NCBI GenBank assembly: GCA_000716465.1
Contig: JNWL01000004.1
Coordinates: forward strand, 1 to 64,000
Length of the DNA stretch: 64,000 nucleotides
Direction: 5' to 3'
Source of the DNA: Streptomyces bikiniensis
GTDB taxonomy: Bacteria; Actinomycetota; Actinomycetes; Streptomycetales; Streptomycetaceae
The first letter of the stretch is position 1. Each line of letters starts with the position of its first letter. Below the pieces are notes generated by a model. The model was not told the origin of the DNA, did no database searches, and worked only from the letters and a program-made list of their open reading frames with translations. Shown in pieces: positions 27,363 to 36,079 of this stretch. The translations under genes were made by a program, and so were the position numbers.

Positions 27363-27603
27363 GATTCCCCCGGCTGTACTGGTGAAACACCCTGGGGTGC
27401 CCGGTCCGGCGAAGCATGGTCGGTGCCTCGTCGATCCCCTCCGGCACGCCGCCCGGTCACGCTGTTCGCAACGAACCCAACCCATGCGCGCCGACCCATG
27501 CAATGATCTTTCTGACGCAGTGACATCTCTCGTACACGGTGGGTGCAGACCGGCTCGGGCGGGGCGGTCAGGCCGCACGCGGCATGACCGACCGGGACAG
27601 CGC

Positions 27604-28899
27604 CTAGGGGGTGTCCCCGTGCCGGAAGTGCCCGGTGAACCAGGAGGTGGCGAGCTCCGCCACCTCCTCCAGGGCGCCGGGCTCCTCGAAGAGGTGGGCG
27701 GCGCCCTCCACCACGGCCAGCCGGTTCTCGCAGCGCAGCAGCGCCCCGGCCCGCCGGTTGAGGTCCAGGACCAGCGGGTCCTCGCCGCCCACCACCAGGA
27801 GGGTCGGGGCCCGTACCCCGGCCAGGCGGTCGGCCGCGAGGTCCGGCCGCCCGCCGCGCGAGACGACGGCGGCGACGGGGGACGCGGGGTCGCCCGCCGC
27901 CCAGAGCGCGGCCGCCGCTCCCGTGCTCGCGCCGAAGTAGCCGAGCGGCAGCCCCGAGACGCCGGGCTGCCCGGCCGTCCACTCCGCGGCCCCGGCGAGC
28001 CGGCCCGCGAGGAGCGGGGTGTCGAAGACGTGCGCCCGGTCCGCCGCCTCGGCCTCGCTCAGCAGGTCGAACAGCAGGGTCCCGAGACCGGCCCTGTTCA
28101 GTTCCGCGGCGACCGCCCTGTTCCGGGGACTGTGGCGGCTGCTGCCGCTGCCGTGGGCGAACAGGACGAGACCGGCGGCCCCCTCGGGCACGGCGAGCCT
28201 CCCGGAGAGCACGGCGCCGTCGACCGGGATCCGCACGTCCGTCTCCCGGACGACGGGGTCGCGCCCGGATCCGCTCCGGACCAGGCAGGCGATCACCTCG
28301 TCGTCCGGCGTCTGCGGGAACTCCCGGTAGAACTGGCCGACGGCGTAGAACCCCTCGGGGGTCCGGACGGCGACGGTCTCGTCGGCCTCGCCGCCGAGCC
28401 GGACCGTCCAGCCGGGCGGCGCGACCGGCACCGCGAGGACGATCCGGGCCGCGCCCCTGGCGCGGACCACCCGGCAGGCCGCCAGGGCCGTGGCGCCGGT
28501 GGCGAGCCCGTCGTCGACGACGAGAACGGTCCGTCCTTCGAGGGACACGGGCGTCCTGCTGCCCCGGTAGCGGCGGGCGCGCTGCTCCAGCTCGGCCCGT
28601 TCGCGCTCCTCCACGGCGGCCAGCGCACGGTCGTCCACCCCGGCCTCGTGGAGCACCCGGTCGTTGAGCACCCGCACGCCGTCCTCACCGACCGCGCCCA
28701 TCGCGACCTCGGGCCGGTGGGGCACGCCCAGTTTCCGGACGAGGCAGATGTCGAGGGGGGCGTCGAGGGCGGCGGCCACCTCGACGGCCACCGGCACGCC
28801 GCCGCGCGGGAGGCCGAGGACCACGACGTCCTGGTCCTTGAGGTGGTCGAGCCGGGCGGCGAGCTGCCGCCCGGCGTCGCTGCGATCGCTGAAGAACAT
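27604..28899 (-). CDS. Phosphoribosyltransferase fused to dienelactone-hydrolase-like domain
   Basis: A 431-residue two-domain protein. The N-terminal half is a type I phosphoribosyltransferase (DVVVLGLPRGGVPVAVEVA; PRPP loop TVLVVDDGLATGATALAA). From about 215 there is an alpha/beta-hydrolase domain (VLFAHGSGSSRHSPRNRAVAAEL; nucleophile elbow YFGASTGAAAALWAAG; acid in VVGGEDPLVLDL; His in VEGAAHLFEEPG). This fusion recurs in actinobacteria, often near stress genes, with unknown substrates. It is divergent from the large SpoIIE phosphatase gene. ATG 28899 begins MFFSDRSDAGRQLA. Confidence 0.9.
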   Translation of the reverse strand: MFFSDRSDAGRQLAARLDHLKDQDVVVLGLPRGGVPVAVEVAAALDAPLDICLVRKLGVPHRPEVAMGAVGEDGVRVLNDRVLHEAGVDDRALAAVEERERAELEQRARRYRGSRTPVSLEGRTVLVVDDGLATGATALAACRVVRARGAARIVLAVPVAPPGWTVRLGGEADETVAVRTPEGFYAVGQFYREFPQTPDDEVIACLVRSGSGRDPVVRETDVRIPVDGAVLSGRLAVPEGAAGLVLFAHGSGSSRHSPRNRAVAAELNRAGLGTLLFDLLSEAEAADRAHVFDTPLLAGRLAGAAEWTAGQPGVSGLPLGYFGASTGAAAALWAAGDPASPVAAVVSRGGRPDLAADRLAGVRAPTLLVVGGEDPLVLDLNRRAGALLRCENRLAVVEGAAHLFEEPGALEEVAELATSWFTGHFRHGDTP

Positions 28900-29134
28900 G
28901 GTCCGACGCCCTTCCGCCTGTGCGGCCGCCCGGGCGGGCCCGGGGAGGACGCGGTGTCCGTCCCCTGCCCGTTCCTCCCAGGGTAGACGCGCCGGTCCGT
29001 CCCGCCCGGCCGACGGGTCCGGGCCGACCCGGCCGCCGGGCACGGCGGCCGGGCGCACGCGGCCGGGATGCCGCCGTCCGGCGGAGGACCCTCCCGGGAT
29101 GCGGGGGCTCCGGCCCCGGAGGCATCCTGGCTGT

Positions 29135-31654
29135 GTGACCTCGCACGGCGCTTCCGGCCCCGGACCGGCGGGCGGTACCGGGCGCCCGTCCGGGAGCGGA
29201 GCCGGCGGCGAGCCCGCACCCGTCGCCCTGACGTGGGCGCTCGCGGAGGCGGCGCTCGGGGCGGTGGAGGAGGTCGGTGGGTACGCGGGCGGGGTGTACC
29301 TGCGTTCCGAGACGCCCGGTCTGCTGCGGCTCGCGGTCCTCGTGGGGCTGCCGGGGCCGCTGTTCCGCCCGTGGTGGCGGATGCACGCCAACCGCCCGTT
29401 CCCGGTGGCCGAGGTCCACCGTTCGGGCCAGGCCGTCCACCTCGCCGACGTCGAGGAGGCGATGCGGCGCTTCCCCCAGCTGGTGGCGAGCCTGCCGTTC
29501 CCCTTCGCCTCTCTGTACGCGCCGGTGACGGCGGGTCGCGAACGCTTCGGCGTGCTGGTGGCGCTGCGCGCGCCCACCCCGGGCGTGCCGGTGGACGCGC
29601 GGGACCGGGGCCGGATGACGCGGGGCGCGCTCCGGCTCGGCGAGTCCCTCGCCGGGCTGTCCCACGGGGGGACGGCGGTCGAGTGGGCCGGCGATCCGGT
29701 GTGCGTGCAGCTGCCGACCGGTTCGGGGCTGCCGGTGCGGTTCGGCTCCTTCGACTGGGACCTGCACTCGGGCACCGTCACGATGGACGACGGGCTCCTG
29801 AGGATCCTCGGGGCGGGCGTGACCTCGCCCTGCACGATCGAGGACCTCATGTCCCTCCTGGAGCCGGAGGACGGGTACGCGCTGTGGGCGGCGGCCCGGC
29901 ACGCGACGGGCGCCGGCGGGCGCCCCCTGGTGCGCAGGCTCCGGCTGAGGGGCCCGGACGGCGGGCTGCACCTCCTGGAGGTGTCCGCACGCGCGCGGCG
30001 GACCGGCCCCGAGAAGGGCTCCCGGCTCGCGGGCACCCTCGTCGACCTCGGCACCGGCCTGATCGGCTCGGACGCCACCGACCGCCTGCCGCGGGCCCTC
30101 CTGGCCGTCGACCGGCTCGGCCGCGTCACGTACGTCAACGAGCGCACGGAACAGTTGCTCGGCCGGCCGCGCAGGGACCTGGCCGGACGGCCGCTGTGGG
30201 AGGCGCTGCCCTGGTTCGGGCACGCCTTCCACCAGGAGCAGCTGCGCACCGCCCTGCTCTCCGGGGAGCCGGTGCGCTTCCTGGCCCGCCCGGAGGGGGG
30301 CCGCTGGCTGTCGGTCTCGCTGCATCCGGGGCGGGACGGGGTGACGCTGGTGCTCCAGCCCGAGGAGGGGGCGGCGGACCTCGCGCACAAGACCGGGACG
30401 GGGAGGCGCGTCGCGGACGACCTGGCCTCGCCCGGGGACCGGGCGGCGGACCTGTACCGGCCGGTGGCGCTCGCGATCGCGCTCACCGAGGCGGTGACGG
30501 CGCGCCAGGTGTCGGCGGTGGTGACGGAGGAGCTGCTGCCGGCGTTCGGCGGGCGGCAGCTGGCGATCTACCTGCTGAGCGACCGGCGCCTGTATCTGGC
30601 GTGGGAGACGGGCTTCCCGCAGGGCTTCCTCGAACCCTTCGACGGGGTGGGACTCGACGCGCGGGTGCCGGGGGTGGTGACGCTGACGACGGGCAGGCCC
30701 CTGTTCTTCGAGTCGATGGAGCAGCTGGGCCGGGCGTACCCGGGTCTTCCGCTGGACGCGGACCAGGGGGCGCGGGCGTTCCTGCCGCTGATCGCCTCGG
30801 GCCGGCCGGTGGGCTCCTGCATCCTCGGTTTCGACCGGCCGCGCGGGTTCGGCCCGGAGGAGCGGACCGTGCTCACGGCGCTCGCGGGGCTGATCGCGCA
30901 GGCCCTGGAGCGGGCGCAGCGGTACGACACGGAGTCGGCGGTCGCGCGGGGGCTCCAGGACGCGCTGCTGCCGCACCGGCTGCCGGTGCGGGTGGGGGTG
31001 GACACGGTGGGCCGCTATCTGCCGGGCACGCAGGGCATGGACGTGGGCGGGGACTGGTACGACGTGATCGAGACGGGTCAGGGGCGGCTCGCCCTGGTGA
31101 TCGGCGACGTGCAGGGCCACGGGGTGGCGGCCGCGGCCACGATGGGCCAGCTGCGCAGCGCGGTGCGGGCGTTCGCGCTCGGGGGCCACCGGCCGCAGGA
31201 CGTCATGCGGGGCACCAACCGGCTGCTGATCGACCTGGACCCGGGGCAGTTCGCGAGCTGCTGCTACGTCCTGCTCGATCCGGAGACGGGCGAGGCGCGG
31301 GCGGTGCGGGCGGGGCATCCGCAGCCGCTGCTGCTGCGGCCGGACGGGACGGCGGACCAGGTGGACCTGGCGGGCGGGATGGTGCTCGGGATCGACGACG
31401 GCGCCTCGTACCCGGTGACCCGGCTGCGGCTGGCTCCCGGGTCGGTCCTCGCGCTGTTCACGGACGGGCTCGTGGAGCGGCCGGGCAGGGACATCGACGA
31501 GGGGATCGAGCGGTTGCGCAGGGCGCTCGCCGCGACGTCCTCCCTGCCGCTCTCGGAGACGGCCGACCGGCTGACCCGGGAGGCCCGGCAGGCGACGGCC
31601 CGGCCGGACGACATCGCCCTGCTGCTCGCGGCGCGGTGGCCGGCGAGCGGCTGA
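29135..31654 (+). CDS. SpoIIE/PP2C phosphatase with GAF and PAS sensor domains
   Basis: About 839 residues. An N-terminal GAF-like region (20-180) precedes two PAS-like segments (FDWDLHSGTVTMDDGLLRILG; LLAVDRLGRVTYVNERTEQLLG). A GAF domain follows (AVVTEELLPAFGGRQLAIYLL), then a SpoIIE phosphatase (LQDALLPHRLP, VGGDWYDV, VIGDVQGHGVAAAATMGQLR, FTDGLVERPGRDIDEG) whose Asp residues bind Mn/Mg. Such proteins dephosphorylate STAS anti-anti-sigma factors after signal sensing. GTG 29135 is the best start available; its ribosome-binding site is weak, so the N-terminus is uncertain. Confidence 0.88.
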   Translation: MTSHGASGPGPAGGTGRPSGSGAGGEPAPVALTWALAEAALGAVEEVGGYAGGVYLRSETPGLLRLAVLVGLPGPLFRPWWRMHANRPFPVAEVHRSGQAVHLADVEEAMRRFPQLVASLPFPFASLYAPVTAGRERFGVLVALRAPTPGVPVDARDRGRMTRGALRLGESLAGLSHGGTAVEWAGDPVCVQLPTGSGLPVRFGSFDWDLHSGTVTMDDGLLRILGAGVTSPCTIEDLMSLLEPEDGYALWAAARHATGAGGRPLVRRLRLRGPDGGLHLLEVSARARRTGPEKGSRLAGTLVDLGTGLIGSDATDRLPRALLAVDRLGRVTYVNERTEQLLGRPRRDLAGRPLWEALPWFGHAFHQEQLRTALLSGEPVRFLARPEGGRWLSVSLHPGRDGVTLVLQPEEGAADLAHKTGTGRRVADDLASPGDRAADLYRPVALAIALTEAVTARQVSAVVTEELLPAFGGRQLAIYLLSDRRLYLAWETGFPQGFLEPFDGVGLDARVPGVVTLTTGRPLFFESMEQLGRAYPGLPLDADQGARAFLPLIASGRPVGSCILGFDRPRGFGPEERTVLTALAGLIAQALERAQRYDTESAVARGLQDALLPHRLPVRVGVDTVGRYLPGTQGMDVGGDWYDVIETGQGRLALVIGDVQGHGVAAAATMGQLRSAVRAFALGGHRPQDVMRGTNRLLIDLDPGQFASCCYVLLDPETGEARAVRAGHPQPLLLRPDGTADQVDLAGGMVLGIDDGASYPVTRLRLAPGSVLALFTDGLVERPGRDIDEGIERLRRALAATSSLPLSETADRLTREARQATARPDDIALLLAARWPASG

Positions 31655-31891
31655 GCCGTACGGGCGGTTCCGCGCCGGCCGGACGACCGCGGGACCGTAC
31701 GCGGGAGGGGTACGGGGCGGTACGCGTGCGCGTGGCCCGTCGGCGCCGGTCGGCGTCCGCGTCGGGGGCGGGGGCGCGGGCCCGTCACCCGGTCGGGCCC
31801 GTGGCACTGGTCGGCGGCCGCGCCCCCGGGGAGGCTGGGGGTGCCGTGCCGATCGGGCCGGCGAGTCAGGGCGGCAGCCCGAGGAGGACAC

Positions 31892-32152
31892 GTGCAGCAG
31901 GACAAGCAGCCCGAGTACGGCCCCGTGGTCTTCCGCGACCGCTCGGCCGGGTACGCGTTTCTGACCCGTTCCACCGCGACCAGCGACCGGACCATCGAGT
32001 GGGACGACGGCAACACGTACCCCGTGATCGACGTCGAGATCTCCTCGGAGAGCCACCCGTTCTACACGGGCAAGGCGCGGACCGTGGACACCGAGGGTCG
32101 GATCGCCCGGTTCGAGCGCCGTTTCGGCGAGCAGGGCTCCTCCGAGGGCTGA
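31892..32152 (+). CDS. rpmE2: Type B 50S ribosomal protein L31 (zinc-free)
   Basis: An 86-residue L31 with [22 protein letters not shown] and [26 protein letters not shown]. It has no cysteines, so it lacks the zinc ribbon of the housekeeping form. Zinc-free L31 replaces the zinc form under zinc limitation and is usually Zur-repressed. No clear Zur box is visible in the 237-bp GC-rich leader. GTG 31892 follows GAGGAGG. Confidence 0.92.
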   Translation: MQQDKQPEYGPVVFRDRSAGYAFLTRSTATSDRTIEWDDGNTYPVIDVEISSESHPFYTGKARTVDTEGRIARFERRFGEQGSSEG

Positions 32153-32306
32153 GCCCTCCCCCCGGGGTTCTTCCCCGGCTGCGACCGGCTGGTGGAACCG
32201 GCTTGCCGAACTGGCCGGGAGACGACCACTTCGGCTTCCAGGATGGGGTCACGAGGACGGCGGGGCACTCGCGCTCCGCCGCGGACTCCCTGGAGGGGGA
32301 AGAGTC

Positions 32307-33143
32307 GTGATCGTGGTGACCGGAGCGACCGGGAACGTCGGGCGACCGCTGGTGGAGGCGCTGGCCGCGGCCGGCGAGGAGGTCACGGCGGTGAGCCGCC
32401 GTGACGCCGGGGAGCTGCCCGCCGGGGTGGCGCACCGGCGGGGCGACCTGGCCGACGCCGACGGCCTCAAGGGGCTGTTCGAGGGGGCGGAGGCGGTGTA
32501 CCTGCTCGTCCCGGGCCTCGGGGACGAGCTGCGTCCGCGCGAGATCGTGGCGGCGGCGGTGGCCCGCGGGGTGCGGCGGATCGTGCTCCAGTCCTCACAA
32601 CTGGCGGGAACGCGGCCCGGGTCGGTGTCGCACGGGCCGCTGCGCGCGTTCGAGGCGGCGGTGCGGGAGTCAGTCCCGGAGTGGACGGTGCTGCGTCCGG
32701 GCGGCTTCGCCTCCAACGCCTTCTTCTGGGCCGGGCAGGTGCGGGCGACCCGTACGGTGGCGGCCCCCTTCGCCGATGTGGCCCTGCCCGTCGTGGATCC
32801 GGCGGACATCGCGGAGGTCGCGGCCACCGCGCTGCGCGGTCCGGCGCACGCGGGGCGCACGTACGTCCTCACGGGCCCGGCCGCGGTGACGCCGCGCGAG
32901 CAGGTGCGGGCCCTCGCGGAGGCGATGGGCGTCCCGGTGGGATTCGCGGCGCTGGGCGCGGACGAGGCCCGGGAGCGGCTGGTGCGGTTCCTGCCGGAGG
33001 AGGCCGTCGACGGGATGCTGTCGGTGATGGGCGATCCCCGCGAGGAGGAGCGGCGGGTGAGCCCGGACGTGGAGCGGGTCCTCGGGCGCGCGCCGCGGCC
33101 GTTCTCGGCGTGGGCGGAGCGTCACGCGGACGCGTTCGCCTGA
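32307..33143 (+). CDS. NAD(P)H-binding protein, NmrA/atypical SDR family
   Basis: A 278-residue atypical SDR. It has the dinucleotide motif IVVTGATGNVGRPLVEALAA and RPGGFASNAFFW, but no classic YxxxK triad. Relatives include NAD(P)H:quinone oxidoreductase-like QorB and the redox-sensing NmrA repressor. A catalytic or sensor role cannot be separated from sequence. GTG 32307 overlaps GTGATCGTGGTG; GGAGGGGGAAGAG lies upstream. Confidence 0.87.
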   Translation: MIVVTGATGNVGRPLVEALAAAGEEVTAVSRRDAGELPAGVAHRRGDLADADGLKGLFEGAEAVYLLVPGLGDELRPREIVAAAVARGVRRIVLQSSQLAGTRPGSVSHGPLRAFEAAVRESVPEWTVLRPGGFASNAFFWAGQVRATRTVAAPFADVALPVVDPADIAEVAATALRGPAHAGRTYVLTGPAAVTPREQVRALAEAMGVPVGFAALGADEARERLVRFLPEEAVDGMLSVMGDPREEERRVSPDVERVLGRAPRPFSAWAERHADAFA

Positions 33144-33174
33144 ACCCGGGGCGGGCCGGGGACGGGCGCGCGGC

Positions 33175-33214
33175 GGGGCGGGGACGCGGGTCCGTCGGAC
33201 CGCGCTCCCGCCCC
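33175..33214. terminator. Imperfect terminator between convergent genes
   Basis: GGGGCGGG (33175-33182) pairs with CCCGCCCC (33207-33214) around an inner GGTCC/GGACC stem, between the SDR and cyclophilin genes. Confidence 0.5.
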
Positions 33215-33267
33215 GGCCGGGGCTGCGAGCGGGGGCGCGGAGCCCTCCGCTCGGTTCCGGAAGGCGA

Positions 33268-33768
33268 TCAGGCCTTCACGATGCCGGACTCGGCGACCTT
33301 GATGGAGGCGCTGGTGGCGCCGGTCGGGGAGGAGCCGTAGGACTCGATCTTCTTGACCAGGTCCTGGCCCTCGACGACCTCGCCGAAGACGACGTGCTTG
33401 CCGTCGAGCCAGTCGGTGACGACCGTGGTGATGAAGAACTGCGAGCCGTTGGTGTTCCGGCCGGCGTTGGCCATCGACAGCAGGAACGGGCGGTCGTGCT
33501 TCAGCTTGAAGTTCTCGTCGGCGAACTTCTCGCCGTAGATGCTCTTGCCACCGGTGCCGTTGCCCTCGGTGAAGTCGCCGCCCTGGAGCATGAACTGCGG
33601 GATGACGCGGTGGAACGGGGAACCGGCGTAACCGAAGCCGTGCACGCCGGTGGCGAGCTCGCGGAAGTTCTGCGCGGTCTTCGGCACGACGTCGTCGAAC
33701 AGCTTGAAGACGATGCGGCCCGCGGGCTCGTCGTTGATGGTGATGTCGAAGTAGACGTTGTCGCTCAT
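33268..33768 (-). CDS. ppiA: Peptidyl-prolyl cis-trans isomerase, cyclophilin type
   Basis: A 166-residue cytoplasmic cyclophilin. Active-site residues appear in [31 protein letters not shown] (R, F, Q), [20 protein letters not shown] and [13 protein letters not shown]. It catalyses prolyl bond isomerisation during folding. It has no signal peptide, so it acts inside the cell. ATG 33768 was chosen. Confidence 0.96.
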   Translation of the reverse strand: MSDNVYFDITINDEPAGRIVFKLFDDVVPKTAQNFRELATGVHGFGYAGSPFHRVIPQFMLQGGDFTEGNGTGGKSIYGEKFADENFKLKHDRPFLLSMANAGRNTNGSQFFITTVVTDWLDGKHVVFGEVVEGQDLVKKIESYGSSPTGATSASIKVAESGIVKA

Positions 33769-33835
33769 GGGGACATCCTGTCATTACTCGCGCACCGGGT
33801 GCGCACGGGCTGCCTCCGGCCGTGTCACGGCACGC

Positions 33836-33870
33836 CGGCGCCCCGCCGCCCGTGAGGGCGCGGGGCGCCG
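33836..33870 (-). terminator. Terminator after the small secreted protein gene
   Basis: A perfect 11-bp stem CGGCGCCCCGC/GCGGGGCGCCG (33836-33846 with 33860-33870), 33 bp after the leftward stop at 33903. Confidence 0.75.
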
Positions 33871-33902
33871 TTCGCGTCGTCGGACGCGGTGGGGGAACGG
33901 AG

Positions 33903-34124
33903 TCAGAGCAGTCCGCCGGTCTCCGGGGACTGGAGGGCGCCTCCGGCGTCCTGGACGGTGTCCTGGAGGACGGCCTCGGCGCCCTGGTCCTCCTGGAGGA
34001 GGCCGAGGGGGGTGCCGATGGGGTTGTCACCGACGACGGCGTTCGCCTGCGGCGGGGGCGTGACGAGGGCGGTGACGACACCTGCGGCGAGGGAGGCGAT
34101 GGCGAGCATGCTGCGCTTCTTCAT
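33903..34124 (-). CDS. Small secreted protein of unknown function
   Basis: 73 residues. The signal peptide is MKKRSMLAIASLAAGVVTAL with probable cleavage after QANA. The mature peptide has about 45 residues (VVGDNPIGTPLGLLQEDQGAEAV...), is acidic and lacks cysteines. It is not a chaplin or rodlin by sequence. Similar tiny exported proteins are common in Streptomyces and mostly uncharacterised. It lies 31 bp downstream of the DUF6629 membrane protein gene and may share its transcript. Confidence 0.75.
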   Translation of the reverse strand: MKKRSMLAIASLAAGVVTALVTPPPQANAVVGDNPIGTPLGLLQEDQGAEAVLQDTVQDAGGALQSPETGGLL

Positions 34125-34155
34125 GCCCTGGTCAACTGCTGAACGGCCGGGGGGG

Positions 34156-34797
34156 TTACGGGCTCTCCCCGATCGGACGCGGATCGGGTCCGGTCCTGCC
34201 CCGCACCCAGACGAGCAGCAGCAGCGAGGCGACGGCGGCGAGGGCGCACCAGGTGGAGACGAACTCGGTGGTCCACAGGAGGGCGCAGACGACGGCCCCG
34301 GCCCCGGTCAGGAGGCCGAGGAGCCGCAGGAGCCGGTCGCGGGCGAGGAGCAGGGCGCCGACGGTGGCGAGGAGGTACGCGGCGAGGAGCAGCGGCGCGT
34401 ACGGCAGGTCGACGACGTAGCCGAGGGTGCGGCCGCGGACCTCGGCGGTGACGGGGCGGGTGGCGAGCCGGTACGCGAGGACGCCGGCGGTCGCGAGGCC
34501 GGCGGCGAGCGGGACGAGCAGGCGCGGCCGGTCGGCGGGGCGGGCGGCGGTCAGGACGCCGACGGGGAGCCAGAGGGGCAGCAGGGGAAGCGCGATGACG
34601 GCCCAGGCGAGGGTGGCGGGTCCGGCTCCGCCGCCGGCGTGCCAGACGGCGGCCTCCACGACCTGGTGGGCGCCCAGGAGCAGGGGCAGGGCGGCGAGCG
34701 GCGCGTCCCCGGGGCGGTGCACGGAGGCGAGGGAGGCCACGCCCACGGCGCCGATCCCGAGGCCCGCCCAGAGGTCGGCCGTCGCACTCCAGCACAT
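34156..34797 (-). CDS. DUF6629-type membrane protein
   Basis: 213 residues with about seven hydrophobic segments. The start MCWSATADLWAGLGIGAVG is characteristic of the DUF6629 family, and PLLLGAHQVVEAAVWH is also typical. Function is unknown. It has a short, polar C-terminal tail. It is divergent from the AMIN-like gene across 99 bp. Confidence 0.85.
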   Translation of the reverse strand: MCWSATADLWAGLGIGAVGVASLASVHRPGDAPLAALPLLLGAHQVVEAAVWHAGGGAGPATLAWAVIALPLLPLWLPVGVLTAARPADRPRLLVPLAAGLATAGVLAYRLATRPVTAEVRGRTLGYVVDLPYAPLLLAAYLLATVGALLLARDRLLRLLGLLTGAGAVVCALLWTTEFVSTWCALAAVASLLLLVWVRGRTGPDPRPIGESP

Positions 34798-34896
34798 AGC
34801 GCACTTCTACCCCATATCGGGTGGAACCGTACGGTCGTGGTCGGTGTCTTCCCCGGTGACACCACCGTCCCCGAGCACGAGGAAACGGGGGACGTC

Positions 34897-35427
34897 ATGC
34901 GCCACCGTCATCTGTTCGCCGCCGGCGCCGTCGGCGCCGCGGGAGTCCTGCTGACCGCCGGAATCGGCGCCACGGTCCCGGTGGGCGCGGCCGGCGCTCC
35001 GTCCCGGAGCGGGTCCGTCCCGGCCACGGCCCTGGTCGTCGGCGTCCGCTGGAGCGGCCATCCGGGCTTCGACCGGCTCGTGGTCGACGTACGGGGCGCC
35101 GTGCCCGCGGTCACCGTGCGCCGGGTCCCCGCGCTGTACCAGGACGGATCGGGTCGGAGGGTCCCGTTGGCGGGGAAGTACTTCCTGGAGATCAGGCTCT
35201 CCCCCGCCGCCGCCCACGACGGTGCCGGCAGGTCCGTGTACCGGGGGCCCCGGACGGCCGCGGTCCCGCTGCCCGCGCTCAGGGGGGTCGCCCCGACCGG
35301 CGACTTCGAGGGCGTGGTGACGGTCGGGGCCGCCTTCGACGCCGAGCCCGTCCACAAGACCTTCCGGCTGCGCTCCCCGGAGCGGTTCGTGGTCGACACG
35401 GCCCACCCGGCGGGCTGCCGGCCCTGA
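34897..35427 (+). CDS. Secreted AMIN-like domain protein
   Basis: 176 residues with an Ala-rich signal peptide (MRHRHLFAAGAVGAAGVLLTAG). A single beta-rich domain follows (GVRWSGHPGFDRLVVDVRGAVPAVTVRRVP to KTFRLRSPERFVVDTAHP), which matches the actinobacterial AMIN-like fold. AMIN domains often bind cell-wall material, but this family has no defined role. ATG 34897 lies after AAACGGGGGAC. Confidence 0.82.
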   Translation: MRHRHLFAAGAVGAAGVLLTAGIGATVPVGAAGAPSRSGSVPATALVVGVRWSGHPGFDRLVVDVRGAVPAVTVRRVPALYQDGSGRRVPLAGKYFLEIRLSPAAAHDGAGRSVYRGPRTAAVPLPALRGVAPTGDFEGVVTVGAAFDAEPVHKTFRLRSPERFVVDTAHPAGCRP

Positions 35428-35477
35428 GGGGGCCGTCGGCGGGGCCGTCCGTCCGGGCCGGTCCCGCCGGCGCGCGG

Positions 35478-35981
35478 TCAGCGCTCGCCGGGGCCGGCCT
35501 CCAGGTACACGGGCGCGCCGGTCCGGCGGGCGCGGTCGATCGCGGCGAGGCGGGCGAACTCGGCCGGGTCCATCTTCCGCTCCCACTCCTCCAGGGTGCG
35601 CAGGGCGTACGCGCTGTGCTCCTCGGGATCGAGGACGACGGCGGCGATCTGCTCGTCCGTCAGCTCGCCGCCGTCGAAGAAGAAGCCGATGCGGTTGGCG
35701 GGCCAGTCGTCGCCCCGGTCGGTCGTGAAGTGGGTGCCGAGCAGCCGGGGCTCCCCGGTGAAGACGATCCCGGTCTCCTCGCGGCACTCGCGCACCGCCG
35801 TCTCCCAGGGCGTCTCCCCCGGGTCCATGTTGCCGCCGGGCCACTGCCACATCCCGGAGTAGTGGACGGTGCGCAGTTGGAGGGGGCGGCCCCTGGTGTC
35901 GGTGAAGTGGAGGCAGGCGTAGGCGGTCGCTCTCGGGAGGGTCGCCACGTACTCGACGGGCGGCAGCCAGGTGTTCGTCAT
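35478..35981 (-). CDS. Nudix hydrolase
   Basis: 167 residues. The Nudix box GGNMDPGETPWETAVRECREETGI matches Gx5Ex7REUxEExGU, so this is an Mg-dependent pyrophosphohydrolase. The substrate could be a nucleotide sugar, dinucleotide or oxidised nucleotide. The start MTNTWLPPVEYVATLPRAT was chosen at ATG 35981 with GAGAGAG upstream. Confidence 0.93.
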   Translation of the reverse strand: MTNTWLPPVEYVATLPRATAYACLHFTDTRGRPLQLRTVHYSGMWQWPGGNMDPGETPWETAVRECREETGIVFTGEPRLLGTHFTTDRGDDWPANRIGFFFDGGELTDEQIAAVVLDPEEHSAYALRTLEEWERKMDPAEFARLAAIDRARRTGAPVYLEAGPGER

Positions 35982-36079
35982 GGGCGGCTCTCTCTCGACG
36001 GGCCGGTGGGATCGCCTCCATCCAAGTGGCCGTGGGGGCGCGGCCCGGCCGTTCACCGGTGGATCACCGGATCGTGTGA

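Noticed and set aside
27359-27982. Reverse ORF reaching the upstream side of the toxin
   Set aside because: Most of it is a frame shadow of the phosphoribosyltransferase-hydrolase gene, and the remainder is Arg/Gly-rich with no similarity to toxin N-termini.
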